DNA of 64,000 nucleotides from Cynocephalus volans (Eukaryota > Chordata > Mammalia > Dermoptera > Cynocephalidae): the NCBI RefSeq assembly GCF_027409185.1, contig NW_026902449.1, positions 62,001 to 126,000 on the forward strand. Reading direction: 5' to 3'. Below, one piece after another: positions 46,725-60,284 of the stretch. Position 1 is the first letter of the stretch. The number at the start of each line of letters is the position of its first letter. Below the pieces are notes generated by a model. That model searched no databases, was not told where the DNA came from, and saw nothing but the letters and a program-made list of their open reading frames with translations. The position numbers and the translations under genes are program-made.

Positions 46725-46800
46725 ATTTTACAGTTTATGTAGCATTTTCACAACTGTTATATTTCATCCTCACAATCCTGTGAGGTACTTGTGGCAAACT
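46725..46800 (-). mobile_element. MIR-like fragment
   Basis: 'tttcatcctcacaatcctgt', then 'gaggtact' matches the reverse complement of the MIR 3' part. Short and diverged. Confidence 0.5.
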
Positions 46801-49031
46801 CTGAAGTGCAACTCATATTAAAATTCACCTAACTCACATAACAAATAAATTTTGTGCAATAGCAGCAGGAATATTTGCACCTGTCTCATTCTACTCTTCT
46901 GAGTTTCATGCTTATTTTGTTTATAACCAGTTGCTCTGTTCCACCTTAACTGATGCCTGTTACCTTCCTGCCTGCCGTGCTCCCTTTCCAACCTGTTCCC
47001 TTGCATGTTCACTCCAGTCCTTGCTGTATATTTCTTTTATTTATTTATTTTTAAAATTAGACAGTTCTCTTTCGTGGTCACCATCTTTCAGCTATCCTTT
47101 GCATGGCCCATTTTTCACCCACAAGTCTGTGTGCACTTAGAAATTATTTTCTGGATTCAGATGACAATGTGTTTATATATGAATCAGATGATAATGGGCG
47201 TATTTTATATAAGGCTTAAGGGAGAAGTACTGCTTCTATTTTCTAAATTTTTTTCATTGTGTAGTTCTGCTAGCAAACACTATTAGTTGCTTTGAGACAT
47301 TTTAACCCATTACTGTTTCTATGTGGATACTTGAGGGTAACAATTATCATAGCACTTTGACAGTGCACTTTATAATTTGCTACTATGAAATGCATCTGTT
47401 CTGTCTTTATAATTTTTAAATTAATTGTACTTATTGTGAAAAGAGCAAAAAAAAATACATAAATTTGTAATTCAAAGAAATAGTCAGAATTTTATTGTCT
47501 AACCATTTAAAAATTCTCCCTCAGTACTTTAGAAGGTTTTTAAGCACGTTTTAGAAATGTGTTCTTATTAGTTAAATCCTCTTAAGTAAATTATTCTTCT
47601 TTTCCTGTAGATAGGAATGCAGAAGACTGAGATGAACACACAGGTGACAGGCGTCCAATAAGATATATAACCATAAAGATAATTTAAAGGTCTGTCACTG
47701 TTAATTCCTTAGACCTATTTCCTGCCATTAAAAACGATGACAAACTATACTTTTGTTGTAGTTTGTGGAATTTTCAAAGTACAAATTTATTTCTAGTGGA
47801 GATCAAAATCTTGTAATTGTCTGTGTACTCACATGGTTTGTTTCACTCAATTTTTTCAAAAGATTTCTCTTTCTGCATTGGTTTCCCAGCACGATGGTGG
47901 AAATGGCATACTGTTACAGCCAGAAGTGTGACTACAAACGTAATGGATACATTTCTGTTGGTGTTGGCATAAATTTACTGTTTTTTAAAAATAGGGTGTG
48001 GTTTTTATTTGATCGCATTTTCCTTTTGTGCCTCTTTAGTCCTTGATTTATTAAAATTTTGTGGGAAGTTTTGATTCCAGGAAACCTTGTTGAACATATT
48101 TATCATGTGTTAAAATATGTTAATCTTGACTTTTTTTAAAACCACATTATAGTGTTACGTAATTGAAAACCTTGAGTAATAGAAGGGAAACCTGATAGAA
48201 TATGAGAATTATCTCTCTGTGGATTAAATGCTTCATATTACCATCCAGGAAAAATAAGAGAAGGATAATAGGGTATTTATGACTATTTCTTGATTCCAGT
48301 AAAAGCAATGATTAACTCCTGCTTGGGAATATTCATAATTGCTTAGCAATTATTAGTATTAAACAGACCCACTTTATGCTTAGATAATAATAAAACCTAA
48401 TTTAGATGCAACTCACTTGAAATATGTGATAATTTAAATATAAGGCTGAACTGAAATTGATGTATATATTGCTCTTGAAAAATAGGCTTGATTAGCAATT
48501 TTTTTAAAAAGTAAATTGTGCATTGAGAGTTAAGAACAGATTGTATAAGCACAAAACTACATATAAAAAGCAAAGCACTCATTAAAAATGAATTTTATGT
48601 ATTTGTCAAATCTAAAATAATGGGGGTTTGGTAACAATTTTTAAGCTAGGGACTCCATTGTATGTAAGTATTTCAAGTTAATTTACTGACTACATGCAGA
48701 ATTAAAGTCAGAATGCTAGGGTTATAAATAAGAAGAGTAAAATGTGAGCCATATCTTAATTTTGGAGAGGACATAGAAATTCACATATTAAACATTTTAC
48801 ATCTAAAAAAGACCAGCAAACATGTTCTCAGACACCAAATGAATGGCTTACCGGAAGAGGAGGGGCAGGATCTGGAGTTTAATAGATGGTTAGATTTAGT
48901 TATGTAGTGAAGAGGGTTGGTGAGTTCCAGCCAAGAAGAAAAGCACAAGAAAAGAATTTGAAGTGGAATTGGCCACAAAACACTGGGAAAGACCACCTAG
49001 CTCAAATGCAGTTCTCATGTTTAGTCTGACA

Positions 49032-49101
49032 GTACTTCAAAAAGTTAATGGAAAGATTCATATTATCTTTTAATTCTATTTTTCCATGAATTTTTGAAGT
49101 A
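49032..49101 (-). mobile_element. Palindromic MITE, copy 2
   Basis: A ~70-bp unit with inverted ends (gtacttcaaaaagttaatgg ... catgaatttttgaagtat). On the minus strand its centre (tagaattaaaagataata) matches copy 1 at 1971-2042, so it is the same element in opposite orientation. Confidence 0.7.
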
Positions 49102-49104
49102 TCC

Positions 49105-52100
49105 TCTTAAGTACTGGGTGTTAAGGTTAGACTGCCAGTATGGAGTCAAATTCTGGGAGGCTATGGAAACCAGTCAGAATAGATAGGACTTTATTCTGGA
49201 GATGGTTAAGAGCTAGTGAAAATATTTGAGAAGGGAAGCCAAAATATGAATATATAGAAAGATTAATGTAGTGGGCATGCACAGTGTGGATTTTATGGGG
49301 GGAAATAAGAAAATAATTTAGGAGTCTCGTAATAATTCCAAGATGTTGTGATGAAGGCTTAGACTAGAGTGGTGTCAGGAAGGGACAGATGTAAGAGATC
49401 TTTATAACTTGATGACTTACTTAATATATAACATCCATCAGGAAGAGAAAGGAAGATCAAAAATGACTAAGGATTTCTCGGATACTATAAAAATTTCATT
49501 TCATTAATATGAACAAAGAAAGTTGTGTAATGAAATCTTTTCAAGGAATGTTAACAGAAAGATGATTAGTTTAGAGCATGTTTAACTCATTAGGAAGTGA
49601 TAAATCATAGTTATCCCTGAGTAAAGTATGCATATTGTGGATTATTCACACTATTAGGCCGTGGGGCCACTTCCTCTTGCTTGGCTCCCTCACATGTTCC
49701 CAGATCCACATTTAATGTTTGCACTTTTATTTCCCTTTGAGTATTTACAGGCCTCTTCAACCTTGTACAATAGAAGCCTATACTACTCTGCATCAAAATG
49801 GCTGCCATTTCTTTCTTACTACTACTTTCCTCCCTACAATGATATTAAACAGGTATTTTATGTGGTGCTTAGTAATATAACAAATCATTTCTCCATAATT
49901 TGGAATATGCTGCTTAGTCTTTAATTTCAATAGTTTCTCATGATAAACTTTGTTAGATATTTTTTACCTGAATTTTTCTTAGATTGGAAGAGGAAGGAGT
50001 AGGATTGACTAAAAACCAACTTCAATGAGATCCTTGAGGCTTGTTACTCATAATCCTCTCTGTCACTAGCTAACATGATAGGTCAAGTGATGGTGCGGGA
50101 ACTCAGTAACAGGAATCACATCCTCTGTTCTCTACACACTCTAACATATTCTCTCCATTTTACTACTAATGGTGATAACTCAAAGGGAATGGAGTACAAA
50201 AAAGAGTGAGAGAATAAATAAGTAGCATAAATAATTACCTAGGGATCACATTTTGTTTGATGGTGAATTTTCTGTTCTGCATTGTCAACAGAACAATTCA
50301 TCTCCGTCTAGGTTTTTGCTGACATTTATAAACATGAAAAACACATTAATTGTCACTCTGTCTACAGAGACTATCTTAACTTAATATTTTAAACAAAGCA
50401 GCGAATAATTCTTAAGAGCACTAATACAGTGTGAATCCTTTAGGATATCTCATACCATTACTAGCTTATTAAGCAGCTAATAGTTATTAAGAACCTACTC
50501 TGTGTGAGGCACTAGGAGGTATAGCACAAAAGTATATCTTATTAATTCATTCAACCAAACATTTTTGAGAACATATTTGGCAAATTCTGCTTTTTACTCA
50601 TATTATGATCTAGGCAGAAACAAAGAATTAGCAAGCAATGAAAAATAATATATAATCAAGTTCTAAATGGTTGCATATTAGAATAATACATATTTAAATA
50701 GAACACCAATCATTCTCGCAGTAAGGACTGAAAATTATAATGGGGAACATCAATGCACAGTTTATCAAAGATATTTCAAAAAGTTCTAATAATCTAACAT
50801 TTAAACTGGAATATGGCAGTTAGGATAAACTATCTCAAACAGAATCATGGGTAGTAGCTTTAACTAATTGTAGGGAAATACTTTGGGAAATAAATTGCAA
50901 ATTGCGCTTTATTTCAATTTATTCTTTATTGGAATCCTGGATATATTAAGTTTTATACTTGAAACTGATCTTTTGGAAATCGTGTGAGACAAATACGTTA
51001 TTTTCAAATGATAAAACCATAGCACATAAATAAATGGTATTAAGTCTATTTTTCTAAATAAATTTTCCTTTTCTCATATGGAACACAAAAACAAAATTTA
51101 ACTTTCTAAAACAAAAAACCAAGGACTTTAATTATAAAGTAATCATTTTATATAAGTACATTACTTGAAAAAAGGATTTGTGTGTTATTTGGGACTGAGA
51201 ACTGGAGCTTAGCATAGAGAATCCTGAGACTTCACCAATCATGTGGTGAGGGACAGGGTAATCATCAAGCAAGCATTTCAAATTCTGAATAAAATATAAG
51301 TAACAACACATTTGGAAAGGGGAACAGAGTCCACTATCACAAAAGAAAACTATTTTTAGTGATAAACAGTGTTAAGTTTCCCAGATCCAAAACAACAATA
51401 ACAAATAGTAGCAAAAATGAAAACATTTCCACTCTCAGGCATTCTTACTTTGGGATAAAACCAAGAAACGATTAATTTTTTTATTAGGACCTATATACAT
51501 TTCCTATTTATTCAAACAATGGAGGGATATAACTGCAGTGTAAAACTACATTATGCTGCACGTGGAAGAAGGAAGCTTGTCACATGTCTATTTGGGGGAA
51601 GTCAGCCAAAAGAGAGAGCTGAAATGGAAGTTCCACAGGCAATGACTCAGTGAATGAAGCAGCAGTTCATTACGGGCTAGGTCCAATTTTAGAATATGGG
51701 CTGCCAGTCAGAGAGTACTTCTTTTTCCCAATTTGTGTCGGCATTAGTCAGTTAATGCTAAACTTAGGACTTGATATTTCCAAGGAGATGCAACAGTTTT
51801 TCCCTTAAAGTCACCTTATGTTCTTGTGCTTTCTGGAGCTAATTATTATTTATTGTTAATTATCAATGATAGTATCAATAGAAATTGCATTAGGTATCAT
51901 GGCATGTTAATAGAGAAAAAGAATAAGCCAATATTTATTACTTTTGCCCTACTTTTTAAAGTATTGTTTTTCTCTTTTTTATGTGAGACTCACTTTTCCA
52001 CTTGGGTATATTACTGTCGTTTATATACTTAGAAAGCGATAGAACTTGAGAACATTGTAAAATAAGTGTTTGTAATCATATCTTCAGATATTTTACTACT

Positions 52101-53100
52101 TTGAAAATGGAGAAACTTAAGCTAGCTGTACTGCTTTCCTAGATAACAGAAAGGGCTTATAAAAAGGAATGAAGAATAAATTCATTGGACAAAAGAGAGA
52201 TTACAGATATTGTAGTTACCAGTTTTGCTGATAAACCCAATCTCAGCGTATAATAGTCCATTTTTAGAAGACTATATACAGCATTGAGTCTAGGTGAGAC
52301 CTTAAAAATTTGACAGACATATTATATTTAATTTTGACAGTAGCCGTTGGACAGTCCTTTTCACTGCTAAATATACATATCAGTCCACTGAATACACAGA
52401 ATAGCATCTTGTTTGCAAAGTGATTGCGGTTGTCCTTCATCATCAATTCTTTTGGGGCAAAAAGTTTCTCAAAATGTTGCCTTTATTTATAAAAATCGTT
52501 GAGGGTTTTTCCAAAAAATGGAAATCGGAAAACAAACAAAAGAGTTAAGTTTGCTCTATAGCCAAGTGTTTTGGCTTTGCTTAAATGTCTGTGGTCCAAA
52601 ACATTTGAATAAAAGCATGGTGGTAATTCTGAAACATGTCCAATATTTTCCAGTTACAGTTAGCAAAAAACCATCAAATAGATGTTATTGCAACACTAGT
52701 TATCTGTCTCTCTAATTCCATGTGGCTTTCAGAAGTTTCATGAAGACAGTAAGAAGTGAAAAGTTTTCCAAATTTAGGCCATGACTATGAAATGCCAAAA
52801 TGTGATCAAATTGGATGCCATTGATTATTTTACATAATAATGTTAGTGGTTGGTGCTTTTAACTATTTCCACTCCAAATATTCTTTAAAAAATTTTTAAC
52901 TACATGTGAATCTTTGATTCATACCATTAAAATTGCTAATTGGTTTATTTTATTTTATTTCAGTTTTCAATATTAGTAGTTTAATTCAATAAGCATTCAG
53001 ATGACAATATATAGCTTATTAGTTTTGAAGTTGTACTGTATATTTTAATTATTCCTGGATTTGATTTTTAAGCTACCATATATTGAGTTATAATTAACCC
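49105..53100. other. Mostly unassigned AT-rich intergenic sequence
   Basis: No gene or rich repeat content is recognised. A MIR-like fragment occurs at about 50470-50530 ('aagaacctactctgtgtgag', 'gcactaggagg'). Short ORFs have no features. It is one of the less repeat-dense stretches of the window. Confidence 0.5.
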
Positions 53101-53104
53101 TATA

Positions 53105-54360
53105 AAACATTTTTAACTTGTAAAATTTATTACTTTTATAGTTTTTATTGAAATATAGCATATATTGCAAAAATGCACAAATAATAAGGACATAGCTCCA
53201 TGAATTTTCACAAAGTGAATATAACTGTGAAATCACTACCATGATGAAATAGAACACTACCAGAACCTCAGAGCTCCTTCATGTCCTCTTCCAGTCACTA
53301 TCATTCCAAACCTCAAATAAATATTATCTTGACTTCTAAAAGGTTAGAAAGCTAACCTTTTAGACTTAAAAGTTTAGAGCCTTTTTTTATTTGTTTGCTT
53401 TTTGTTTGTTTTTTATTATTTTTGAGATATAATTCACAAAACATGATTCACCATTTTCAGTGGTTTTTAGTACATTCACAGTGTTGTGGAACCATCACAG
53501 TTATGTAATTCCATAACATTTTCTTTACTCCAAAAAGAAACTCCATAGCCTTTCTCCATTTCCCCCTTCTCCTGTAAACCACTTTCCATATCTATGGATT
53601 TGTCTATACTGCATATTTCATGTGAATGAAATTATACAATATATGGCCTTTTTTGTCTGGTTTCTCATAGTATAATGTTTTCAAGGTTCATCCATGTTGT
53701 AGTGTTTATCAGTAGTTCATTCTTTTTATGGCTGAATTATATTCCATTGTATAGATTTACTACATTTTTTTTCATACATTCATTAATGGACATTTGGGTT
53801 GTTTACACTTTTTGGCTATTATGAATAATTCTGCTGTGAACATTAGTGTATAAGTTTTTGTGTGAATATATTACAACTACAGATTAGTTTTGCTTATCTT
53901 TAAGCTTTATGGTTAAGTGTGTATTCTTTTTGTGTTTGACCTCTTTTGCTCAATGTTTTGTTTGTGAGCTTGAGCTATGCCTTTGCAAGTAGAAATAGTT
54001 CATTCATTCTTGTTGTACAGAGTTGTAGTGTATGCCTCTACCATAATTTTATTTAGATTCAGTTAATAGGCATTTGTGCTGTTTCCAGTTATTGGCAAAT
54101 GTTAATTATACTGCTATGAACATTGAAATACATTTTTTATGTGTGAGGACATGTATGCATTTCTGTGGGTTATACACCTAAGAGTGGAGCTGGATATGTT
54201 TAGTTTTAGTAACTACTGCCAGTTTTCTAGGGTGGTTGTCCTAATTTACACTCCCACCAGTAGTTATGAGAGTTCAATTTACTTCATAGACTCACCAACT
54301 CCTAGTAATGTTTGGCTTTTCATTTATCCATTCTGGGAGTGGTATACTGGAATTAAATTG
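53105..54360 (-). mobile_element. Two old LINE-1 3' ends, minus strand
   Basis: 53105-53330 carries an L1 tail region ('ttttattgaaatatagcata' near 53142). From about 53385 another begins ('gagatataattcacaaaaca' near 53424) and runs through ORF2 C-terminal text ('gaattatattccattgtata' near 53734) to about 53880. More diverged L1-like text continues to about 54360. No open frame. Confidence 0.7.
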
Positions 54361-54544
54361 TAATTTTATTTTACATTTCTCAGCTAAATCGGGAATTTTT
54401 GCCTAGGTAATTATAGAAAAAAAATTAAAGTGTGTAAAAAAATTTAAATGTAACAATTTATTTGAAAGTTGCTTTATAGTGAATTTGCTAGGTTCTGTAT
54501 TTGAGGGAAATAGAATGCCAAAGAAATGCATATTAATATACTTT

Positions 54545-54990
54545 TTCAGCTTTTTTGACATATAAAAATTGTATATATTTAAGGTATACAACATGATGTT
54601 TTGATATACACATACAACATGAAACAATTACCACAATAGAGCTAATTAACATATCTGTTTCTTCACACAGTTACATAGTTACCTTTTTGGGGGGGATGAA
54701 AACATTTAAGATCAATTCTGAGCAAATTGCAAGTATACGATACAGTATTATTAACTACAGTGCATTGGGTGTATAGGACTTATTCATTTTACAGCTGAAT
54801 ATACCCTTTTACCAACATCTCCTAGTCTCCTCCTCCCACCCCACCACCACCGCCGTGCCCCAGCCTCCAGCAGCTACCATTCCACTCTTTGCCTCTATGA
54901 GTTTGGCTGTTTTCAATTCCACACATAAGTTAGATCATACAGTATTTGTCTTTCTGTTCCTAGCTTATTTCTCTTAGTAAAATCACATTA
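54545..54990 (-). mobile_element. LINE-1 3' UTR, minus strand
   Basis: 'tgtatatatttaaggtatac' near 54571, 'aacatgatgttttgatatac' near 54589 and 'acataagttagatcatacag' near 54923 are the reverse complement of a typical L1 3' UTR and ORF2 end. Confidence 0.75.
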
Positions 54991-55299
54991 TTAATTAATT
55001 GGTATAGTGACATTTTTAACAGCATCTCTATATGTTGCTGCTTTCTATTAATTCATATTGGTAAAGGGCTTAAGTATACTTAATTGTAAAGTTACTGGAG
55101 AAATATGGAGATGAAATTGAATTTGGCTTGAGCTTTTAAAGTTAATTCTAAGATTAGGAGAAAAATAATGAATTAAATGAAACATGAATGAAATATGCAC
55201 ATAGAGAACACGTTTCTAGTGATGGGAATGTTTCTAAGTTAGTGAATGTTTCCAAATCAGTATACAGCACATAGTTTGCCTGAAAATGTTGTCTCTCAC

Positions 55300-55445
55300 C
55301 CAGTTTCTAGAATAATTATGGTTTGTAATGACGGACATGCTAATAATACTGATTTGATCATCATGTACTGTACACAAATGCTGATAGTCAACTCTGTACC
55401 TCATAAATATGTATAATCAACTAGTTTCAATTAAAAAAATTAAAA
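55300..55445 (+). mobile_element. LINE-1 3' terminal fragment
   Basis: 'gatttgatcatcatgtactg' near 55351 and 'ataaatatgtataatcaact' near 55404 followed by 'ttcaattaaaaaaattaaaa' give a 5'-truncated L1 end of about 145 bp. Confidence 0.75.
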
Positions 55446-55929
55446 ATAGTATATAAATGAAAAATAATTTATTTTTTTCGTATTTTTCATTGGTACTGAA
55501 CTTTAAATAAAAATAACTTGTAACTAATTTTAAACACCTCTAAATAAAATGTTGTCTCTCTACCTTCTACACACCATCTACCCAGAGCTGAAAACCCTAA
55601 AAATACAAGATAAAAGGCCAGTGCAGAGTTAGTAATTGTGAAACAAATGTGAAACAGTTGCAGAGAATACTGTCTGTTCCACACCAAAGTTTTGAGTTCC
55701 GTGATGTAAAATTAATTTCTAAATAAATAAAGAAATATGAGGAAGACATTCCTTTGATACCAGTAATTACAGTTTAAAGGATAGGAGGGAAATGGGTTAT
55801 GAAATTGGCTTTATTGAAAGTGTGCATATTTTTCAATTCAATTCAATTATTAAGTTCATTTTTGGCAAGTAGTTTTGATTGGTTGAAATAGCACTGCTAC
55901 TTGAACCTAGAGCTGTCTAACTTCTAATA

Positions 55930-56115
55930 ACAGTCATAACCAAGCCCTAGGAGTCTAACGTCTTGAGTTCAAATCCCAGCTTTGCTACTCACTTGTAATG
56001 GGAACTTGAGCAAATCACTTCACCTTTTTAAGCTTCAGTTTTCCCATGTGTAAAACTGGGTAAAAAAATCTGGCTTTGCAGGGTCCGTAAGGGTTGGATG
56101 TATATAAAAGCCTTA
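55930..56115 (+). mobile_element. MIR SINE
   Basis: 'gagttcaaatcccagctttg', then 'gagcaaatcacttcaccttt', 'cttcagttttcccatgtgta' and 'aaactgggt' follow the MIR core in order. Confidence 0.83.
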
Positions 56116-56407
56116 GAAATTTGTGAGATGGTGCACAGATGTGAAAGAAAACCTAGAGGTAAGGAATTCTTAAATCCATTTTTGGAATAAATAAGTTTTG
56201 CAAAGCATTTTAGAGAGAAAGAAAAGTAGCAAAATTTTAATCTAAATAGGATTAGAGGCCATACTACATTAGAATCAGGATTAGAAAAATATTTATGATT
56301 TAGGTTGGGGCTAAAATAAGACAAATATTCAGATAAATATTCAGGTAAAACTTTTAGAATCATATATCCTTTATCCAGATTTTTCCAAATAGTTAGCTAT
56401 TCTTACA

Positions 56408-56458
56408 TATATGTGTGTGTGTGTGTATGTGTGTGTGTGTGTGTATACACATATATAT
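56408..56458 (+). repeat. (TG)n/(TA)n microsatellite
   Basis: Alternating TG units with one interruption, bordered by ATAT on both sides. Confidence 0.95.
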
Positions 56459-56614
56459 TACAAATACATAGACCTTAGAACAAATCTATCTACATTACTA
56501 TATTAAATGAATATTTAAGTATATGGGCTAGCACCTTATATTTAATAGTCAGTGGAATTGAAAGAAATTAATGTACATTATAAACTTTTACCTAATGGCA
56601 ATTATTTCTGGTAG

Positions 56615-56760
56615 ATAAAACAAATATGTCTGTTCCCATTTAACAGATGAGAAAACTGAAGCAAAGACAGATTCAAGGATAAGACTGAGTTCATGTAGTC
56701 ACTTGGAGTGGAAACAAGAGTGTAATACCAGGCTCCCTGACTACCTGTGTGATCTTATTA
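56615..56760 (-). mobile_element. MIR SINE
   Basis: 'cccatttaacagatgagaaa', then 'actgaagcaaagacagattc' is the reverse complement of the MIR core. Confidence 0.75.
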
Positions 56761-56944
56761 TTAACTCTTTACAGTCTGCCGTCTCTTGAGCCCCACAGAG
56801 CCAGGCTATGCATACCACTGTAGTTTCCAGTAAAAAAAAATATTTTGCATAGTTACCCAGGGCACACTCACACAAACAAGAGTTGTATGAAACAATATTT
56901 AACTTTGCCAAAAGTCATAAACTCTGAAATGTTATTTTCTTGTT

Positions 56945-56998
56945 ATATTATTCTATTCTACTCTATTTTACTCTAGTCTACTCTAGACTATTCTAGTT
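56945..56998 (+). repeat. Imperfect pentanucleotide repeat
   Basis: Units of TCTAC, TCTAT, TCTAG and TTCTA repeat for ~54 bp. A (GATAG/TCTAC)-type microsatellite with interruptions. Confidence 0.8.
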
Positions 56999-57584
56999 CA
57001 TTTAAAAGAAGTGCTGGTCATGCCCCACTAAATTGATTTCTTGACTGTATTAATTTCCTATTGCTGCGTGACAAATTACCACAAATTTAGCAGCTTAAAA
57101 CAAAACCCATTTATTATCCAACAGTTTTGTAGGTCACAAGTCCAGGCAGAATGTGGCTGGAGTCTCTAGAGTCTCAAAGGCTGGAATCATGGTATAGACC
57201 AGGACTGTGGCTGGTGAAAGAATCAGTTTCCAGGCTCATACTAGTTCTTGGTTAAATACCAATCTCTGCATTTGTAAGACTGAGGTCTCTGTCTTCTTCC
57301 TGACTGTAGGCAGGGGATCACTCGTAGCTTCCAGAGGCTGCCCACCATTTCTCTACCACATGACCTCCTTTACGTTCAAAGCCAGCAGTGGAGAATCTCC
57401 TTTGTGTGGAATCCTCCTCACAGTTCAAATCTTTGACTTCAGGAAAAGCCCATTCCCTTTTAAGAGATAAACTGGTTAGGTCAGGCTTACCCTGGATAAT
57501 CTCCCTTTCTTAAAGTCAACTCTGCCTTATTACATAACCTAATCACGAGAGTGATGTCTTTGATGATGAGAATGTTGCATCTTT

Positions 57585-58353
57585 TTGTTGTTGTTGCTTT
57601 CTAAATGTCTTTCTTTTAAAAAAAATTTTAAATTTATTTATTTATTTATTGAAAAATAATTGATTGTACATATCTGTGGGCTACTGTGTTGAATATCAAT
57701 ACCTGTGTGCAATATGTGATTCTCAAATCAGGATAATTAGTATATTCAACATTACACAACTGTGAAGGTTAATTCTGGGTGTCAACTTGATTAGATTAAG
57801 GAATGCTGAGAAACCTGGTAAAGCTATCTTTTTAGGTGTGAACCACACCAGAGGGTGTTTCCAGAAGAGATTAACATGACAGCCTGAGTCGACTGGGTGA
57901 GAAAAATCCACCCTCAATATGGGCAGGAACCATCCATTCTGGGGGCCTGAAGAGAACAAAAAACAGAGAAAAAAGGTGAATCTATCTACTGGATCTGGGA
58001 TACACTCTTCTCTCCTGTCTGTGGACTCTTCAGCTTTTGGGTTCCAGAAATTACACCAAGGACACTATCGGCTTCCCTGGTTTTTGAGGCCTTTAGACTT
58101 GGACTGAGCCATGTTAACAGCATCCAGTTTGCAGACAGCCTATCATGGGACTTCTCTTCACAATTGTATGAGCTAATTCCCCTGATAAATCCCTTCTCAT
58201 ATATTTATAACATATCCTATTGATTCTGTCTCTCTGGAGAACCCTGACTAATACAATAATGTAATCATTTTTTGTGGCCCTTTACCAATTTCTTGCTAAC
58301 CCCCTTTCCCACCTGTGCTAACCTCAGTTCTGTTCTCTCCTTTCGAAAGTCTA
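57585..58353 (-). mobile_element. 5'-truncated LINE-1 with target duplication, itself interrupted
   Basis: An L1 3' UTR in minus orientation ('ttgattgtacatatctgtgg' near 57660; same text as 39930 and 60300), flanked by the perfect 16-bp duplication agaatgttgcatcttt at 57569-57584 and 58354-58369. Its own sequence is cut at about 57762 and resumes at about 58257 ('atgtaatcattttttgtggc'). Confidence 0.87.
57763..58256. mobile_element. LTR-like repeat inside the L1
   Basis: About 494 bp beginning 'tgtgaaggttaattctgggt', then 'gtcaacttgattagatta', and ending 'ctctggagaaccctgactaa'. This is a widespread mammalian repeat type with LTR-like ends (TG...CA). It sits within an L1 3' UTR that is otherwise continuous (compare 40017-40040). 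Family name not assigned. Confidence 0.65.
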
Positions 58354-58629
58354 AGAATGTTGCATCTTTCACATAAGAATTTTATCTTATGTTTTTAAGA
58401 AACAGCGCGAAGGTCATAACGATCTTTTTGCACCTGCTGCTTTTCATGTCCTTTTAACTTAAATAGTCAATATGACAAAATGTTATATATTTTTGACTCC
58501 TTCAAAGGCAATATAAGCTGTTACTGTTTACTCCTCAAACTTCTTCCAGCCTCTGGCCACTGCCTGATTCCATAACCATAAACACATTTTTAGATATTTG
58601 TTACAGCAGCACTCCAATTCCAGGTACCA

Positions 58630-59215
58630 AAATTTGCATTAGTTTTCTGTTACCAAATAACAAATTGCCAGAAACTTAGTAGTTTAAAGTAACATCTATT
58701 TCATATCTCACAGTAGATCAGAAGTCTGGGCACAATATAGCTGGGCTCTGCTCAGGTTCATGAGGCTTAAAGTCAAAGCAACAGTCAAGGATATAATCTC
58801 ATCTGAGGTTTAGGGTCCTCTTTCAAGCTCACTGCTTTGTTATTGTTGTTACTACTTTTGTTTTGATAAATTCAGTTTTTTGTTGTTTTAGGATTCAGGT
58901 TCCAGTTTTCATGCTGGTTGTCAACTAACTGGTGCATATTCTTGACTCCTGAGGTCACCCACTGTCCCTTGCCACATAGCCCTTTCTAAAGCAATGGCAA
59001 TTTTCTCCTTCAAGACCAGCAGGAAAATGTCTCTGGCTTTTAAACTCTTCACCATAAAGAGCCCAGTTGGGCTAAGCTGATTAGGTTAGGCTCGACCAGA
59101 TAATCTCCTTATTGTAAGGTTAACTAATTTGGGACATTATTTATACATGCAAGATTACTTCACAGCAGGACCTAAATTAGTGTTTTAGTAAATAACTTGG
59201 AGAAGGTGTGTGTAC
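58630..59215 (+). mobile_element. Second copy of the unnamed mammalian interspersed repeat
   Basis: 'gcattagttttctgttacca' then 'aataacaaattgccagaaac' parallels 57055. It ends near 59190 with 'acttcacagcaggacctaaa'. It contains a simple-sequence patch near 58840-58870. Confidence 0.6.
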
Positions 59216-60280
59216 ACGAGTGTCCAAGAATCTTGTGAAACATCTTAGAATTCTGCCTACAACAATGACTGCAAACTATGGTTTGAAAAGTACTGATATA
59301 CAAGATTAGGTGGGGAAGAGAAAATATGACATAGCAGAGAAAAGCAGCAGTGAAGGAGGAGAGGGAAGGGGGAGAATGGACATTTAGAAAAAAGTTTTTA
59401 TGGTAGAAAGCCATAGATAAAAAAGAGTTCCCACCAATTGTATCAAGTGATACTTAATGATGGTACCCATTATCCTTGGGTTTCAGTCCAGTGATTAATA
59501 AGTAAAAAAAATTTTTAAACCTACTAGACTTGGGCTAAGTATACAAGGCATAAAACAAAAACTACAGATAAGGCTCAGGACAGCTTTAGTGGGTATTTCA
59601 TTTTTTCCTTACATCCCATACCACTATTTACTAATTTCACTGCAGGTAGAAGTTATATTTTAGTTTGAAGTTACAGCCTATTGTGTTCAGGAGTAAACCA
59701 AAATTTTAGTTTGACATTGACTTGTACTGGAATGATAAAATACACTTCATCCTCTTACTAAGTTCTGTTGATGTTATTTATGCATTTATGTTTTTCTAGT
59801 ATAGAAATTCTAGCATAGACTTTTAGATTTCTAAAAAGATGTACAGTGGTGGAACTAGTAATGCTGACTCTACTGGAAATTTTCTTTTAAAGTCTATTTT
59901 CATAATACTCGCTTCTAAAGACTTACAACTAGAAAGTCAGCTACTTAGGTTTTTCATCAAGCATTTCTGCATTTAAAAAATATTATCATTTGTGAATAAG
60001 ACTATACAGTTAATATTCAAAATGGCAAGGATACTCCAGACCTATCCTGGAGTTGTGATTTGCACAAAACGAAGAAGGGTTTAGAAATTGTGGATTCACA
60101 GGGGTAGATAAGAAAAGTTTAGAAAGCAAATAAAATAATTTGCAAGTAATAGATACACACAACATTCATAATTGTAAATTAATGAAGACAAAATCCATTT
60201 TCTTAACCTTAATCAGGTATGATATGACTTATTTGTTTTCTTTCTGATTTTTCATCCCCCAGCCAATTTCTTTTTGTTTC
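59216..60280. other. Unassigned AT-rich sequence
   Basis: I see no gene or known repeat here. Confidence 0.5.
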
Positions 60281-60284
60281 TTTT

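Larger units (their letters stand above)
45529..49000 (+). other. ZXD 3' UTR and downstream flank
   Basis: No second gene is seen. The first part must hold the 3' UTR; the human relatives have long 3' UTRs. A possible poly(A) signal AATAAA is at 46844-46849, but others exist and the end cannot be fixed. It contains MIR copies at 45650-45815, 46095-46260 and 46725-46800. The rest is AT-rich and unassigned. Confidence 0.5.
57050..58460 (+). mobile_element. Mammalian interspersed repeat (unnamed), split by a nested L1
   Basis: It begins 'tattaatttcctattgctgc' then 'gtgacaaattaccacaaatt', a beginning common to a mammal-wide repeat. It continues to 'cctaatcacgagagtgatgt' (57539) and resumes after the L1 (57585-58353) at 58370. 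A second related copy lies at 58630-59215. I recognise the family text but cannot name it safely. Confidence 0.6.
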
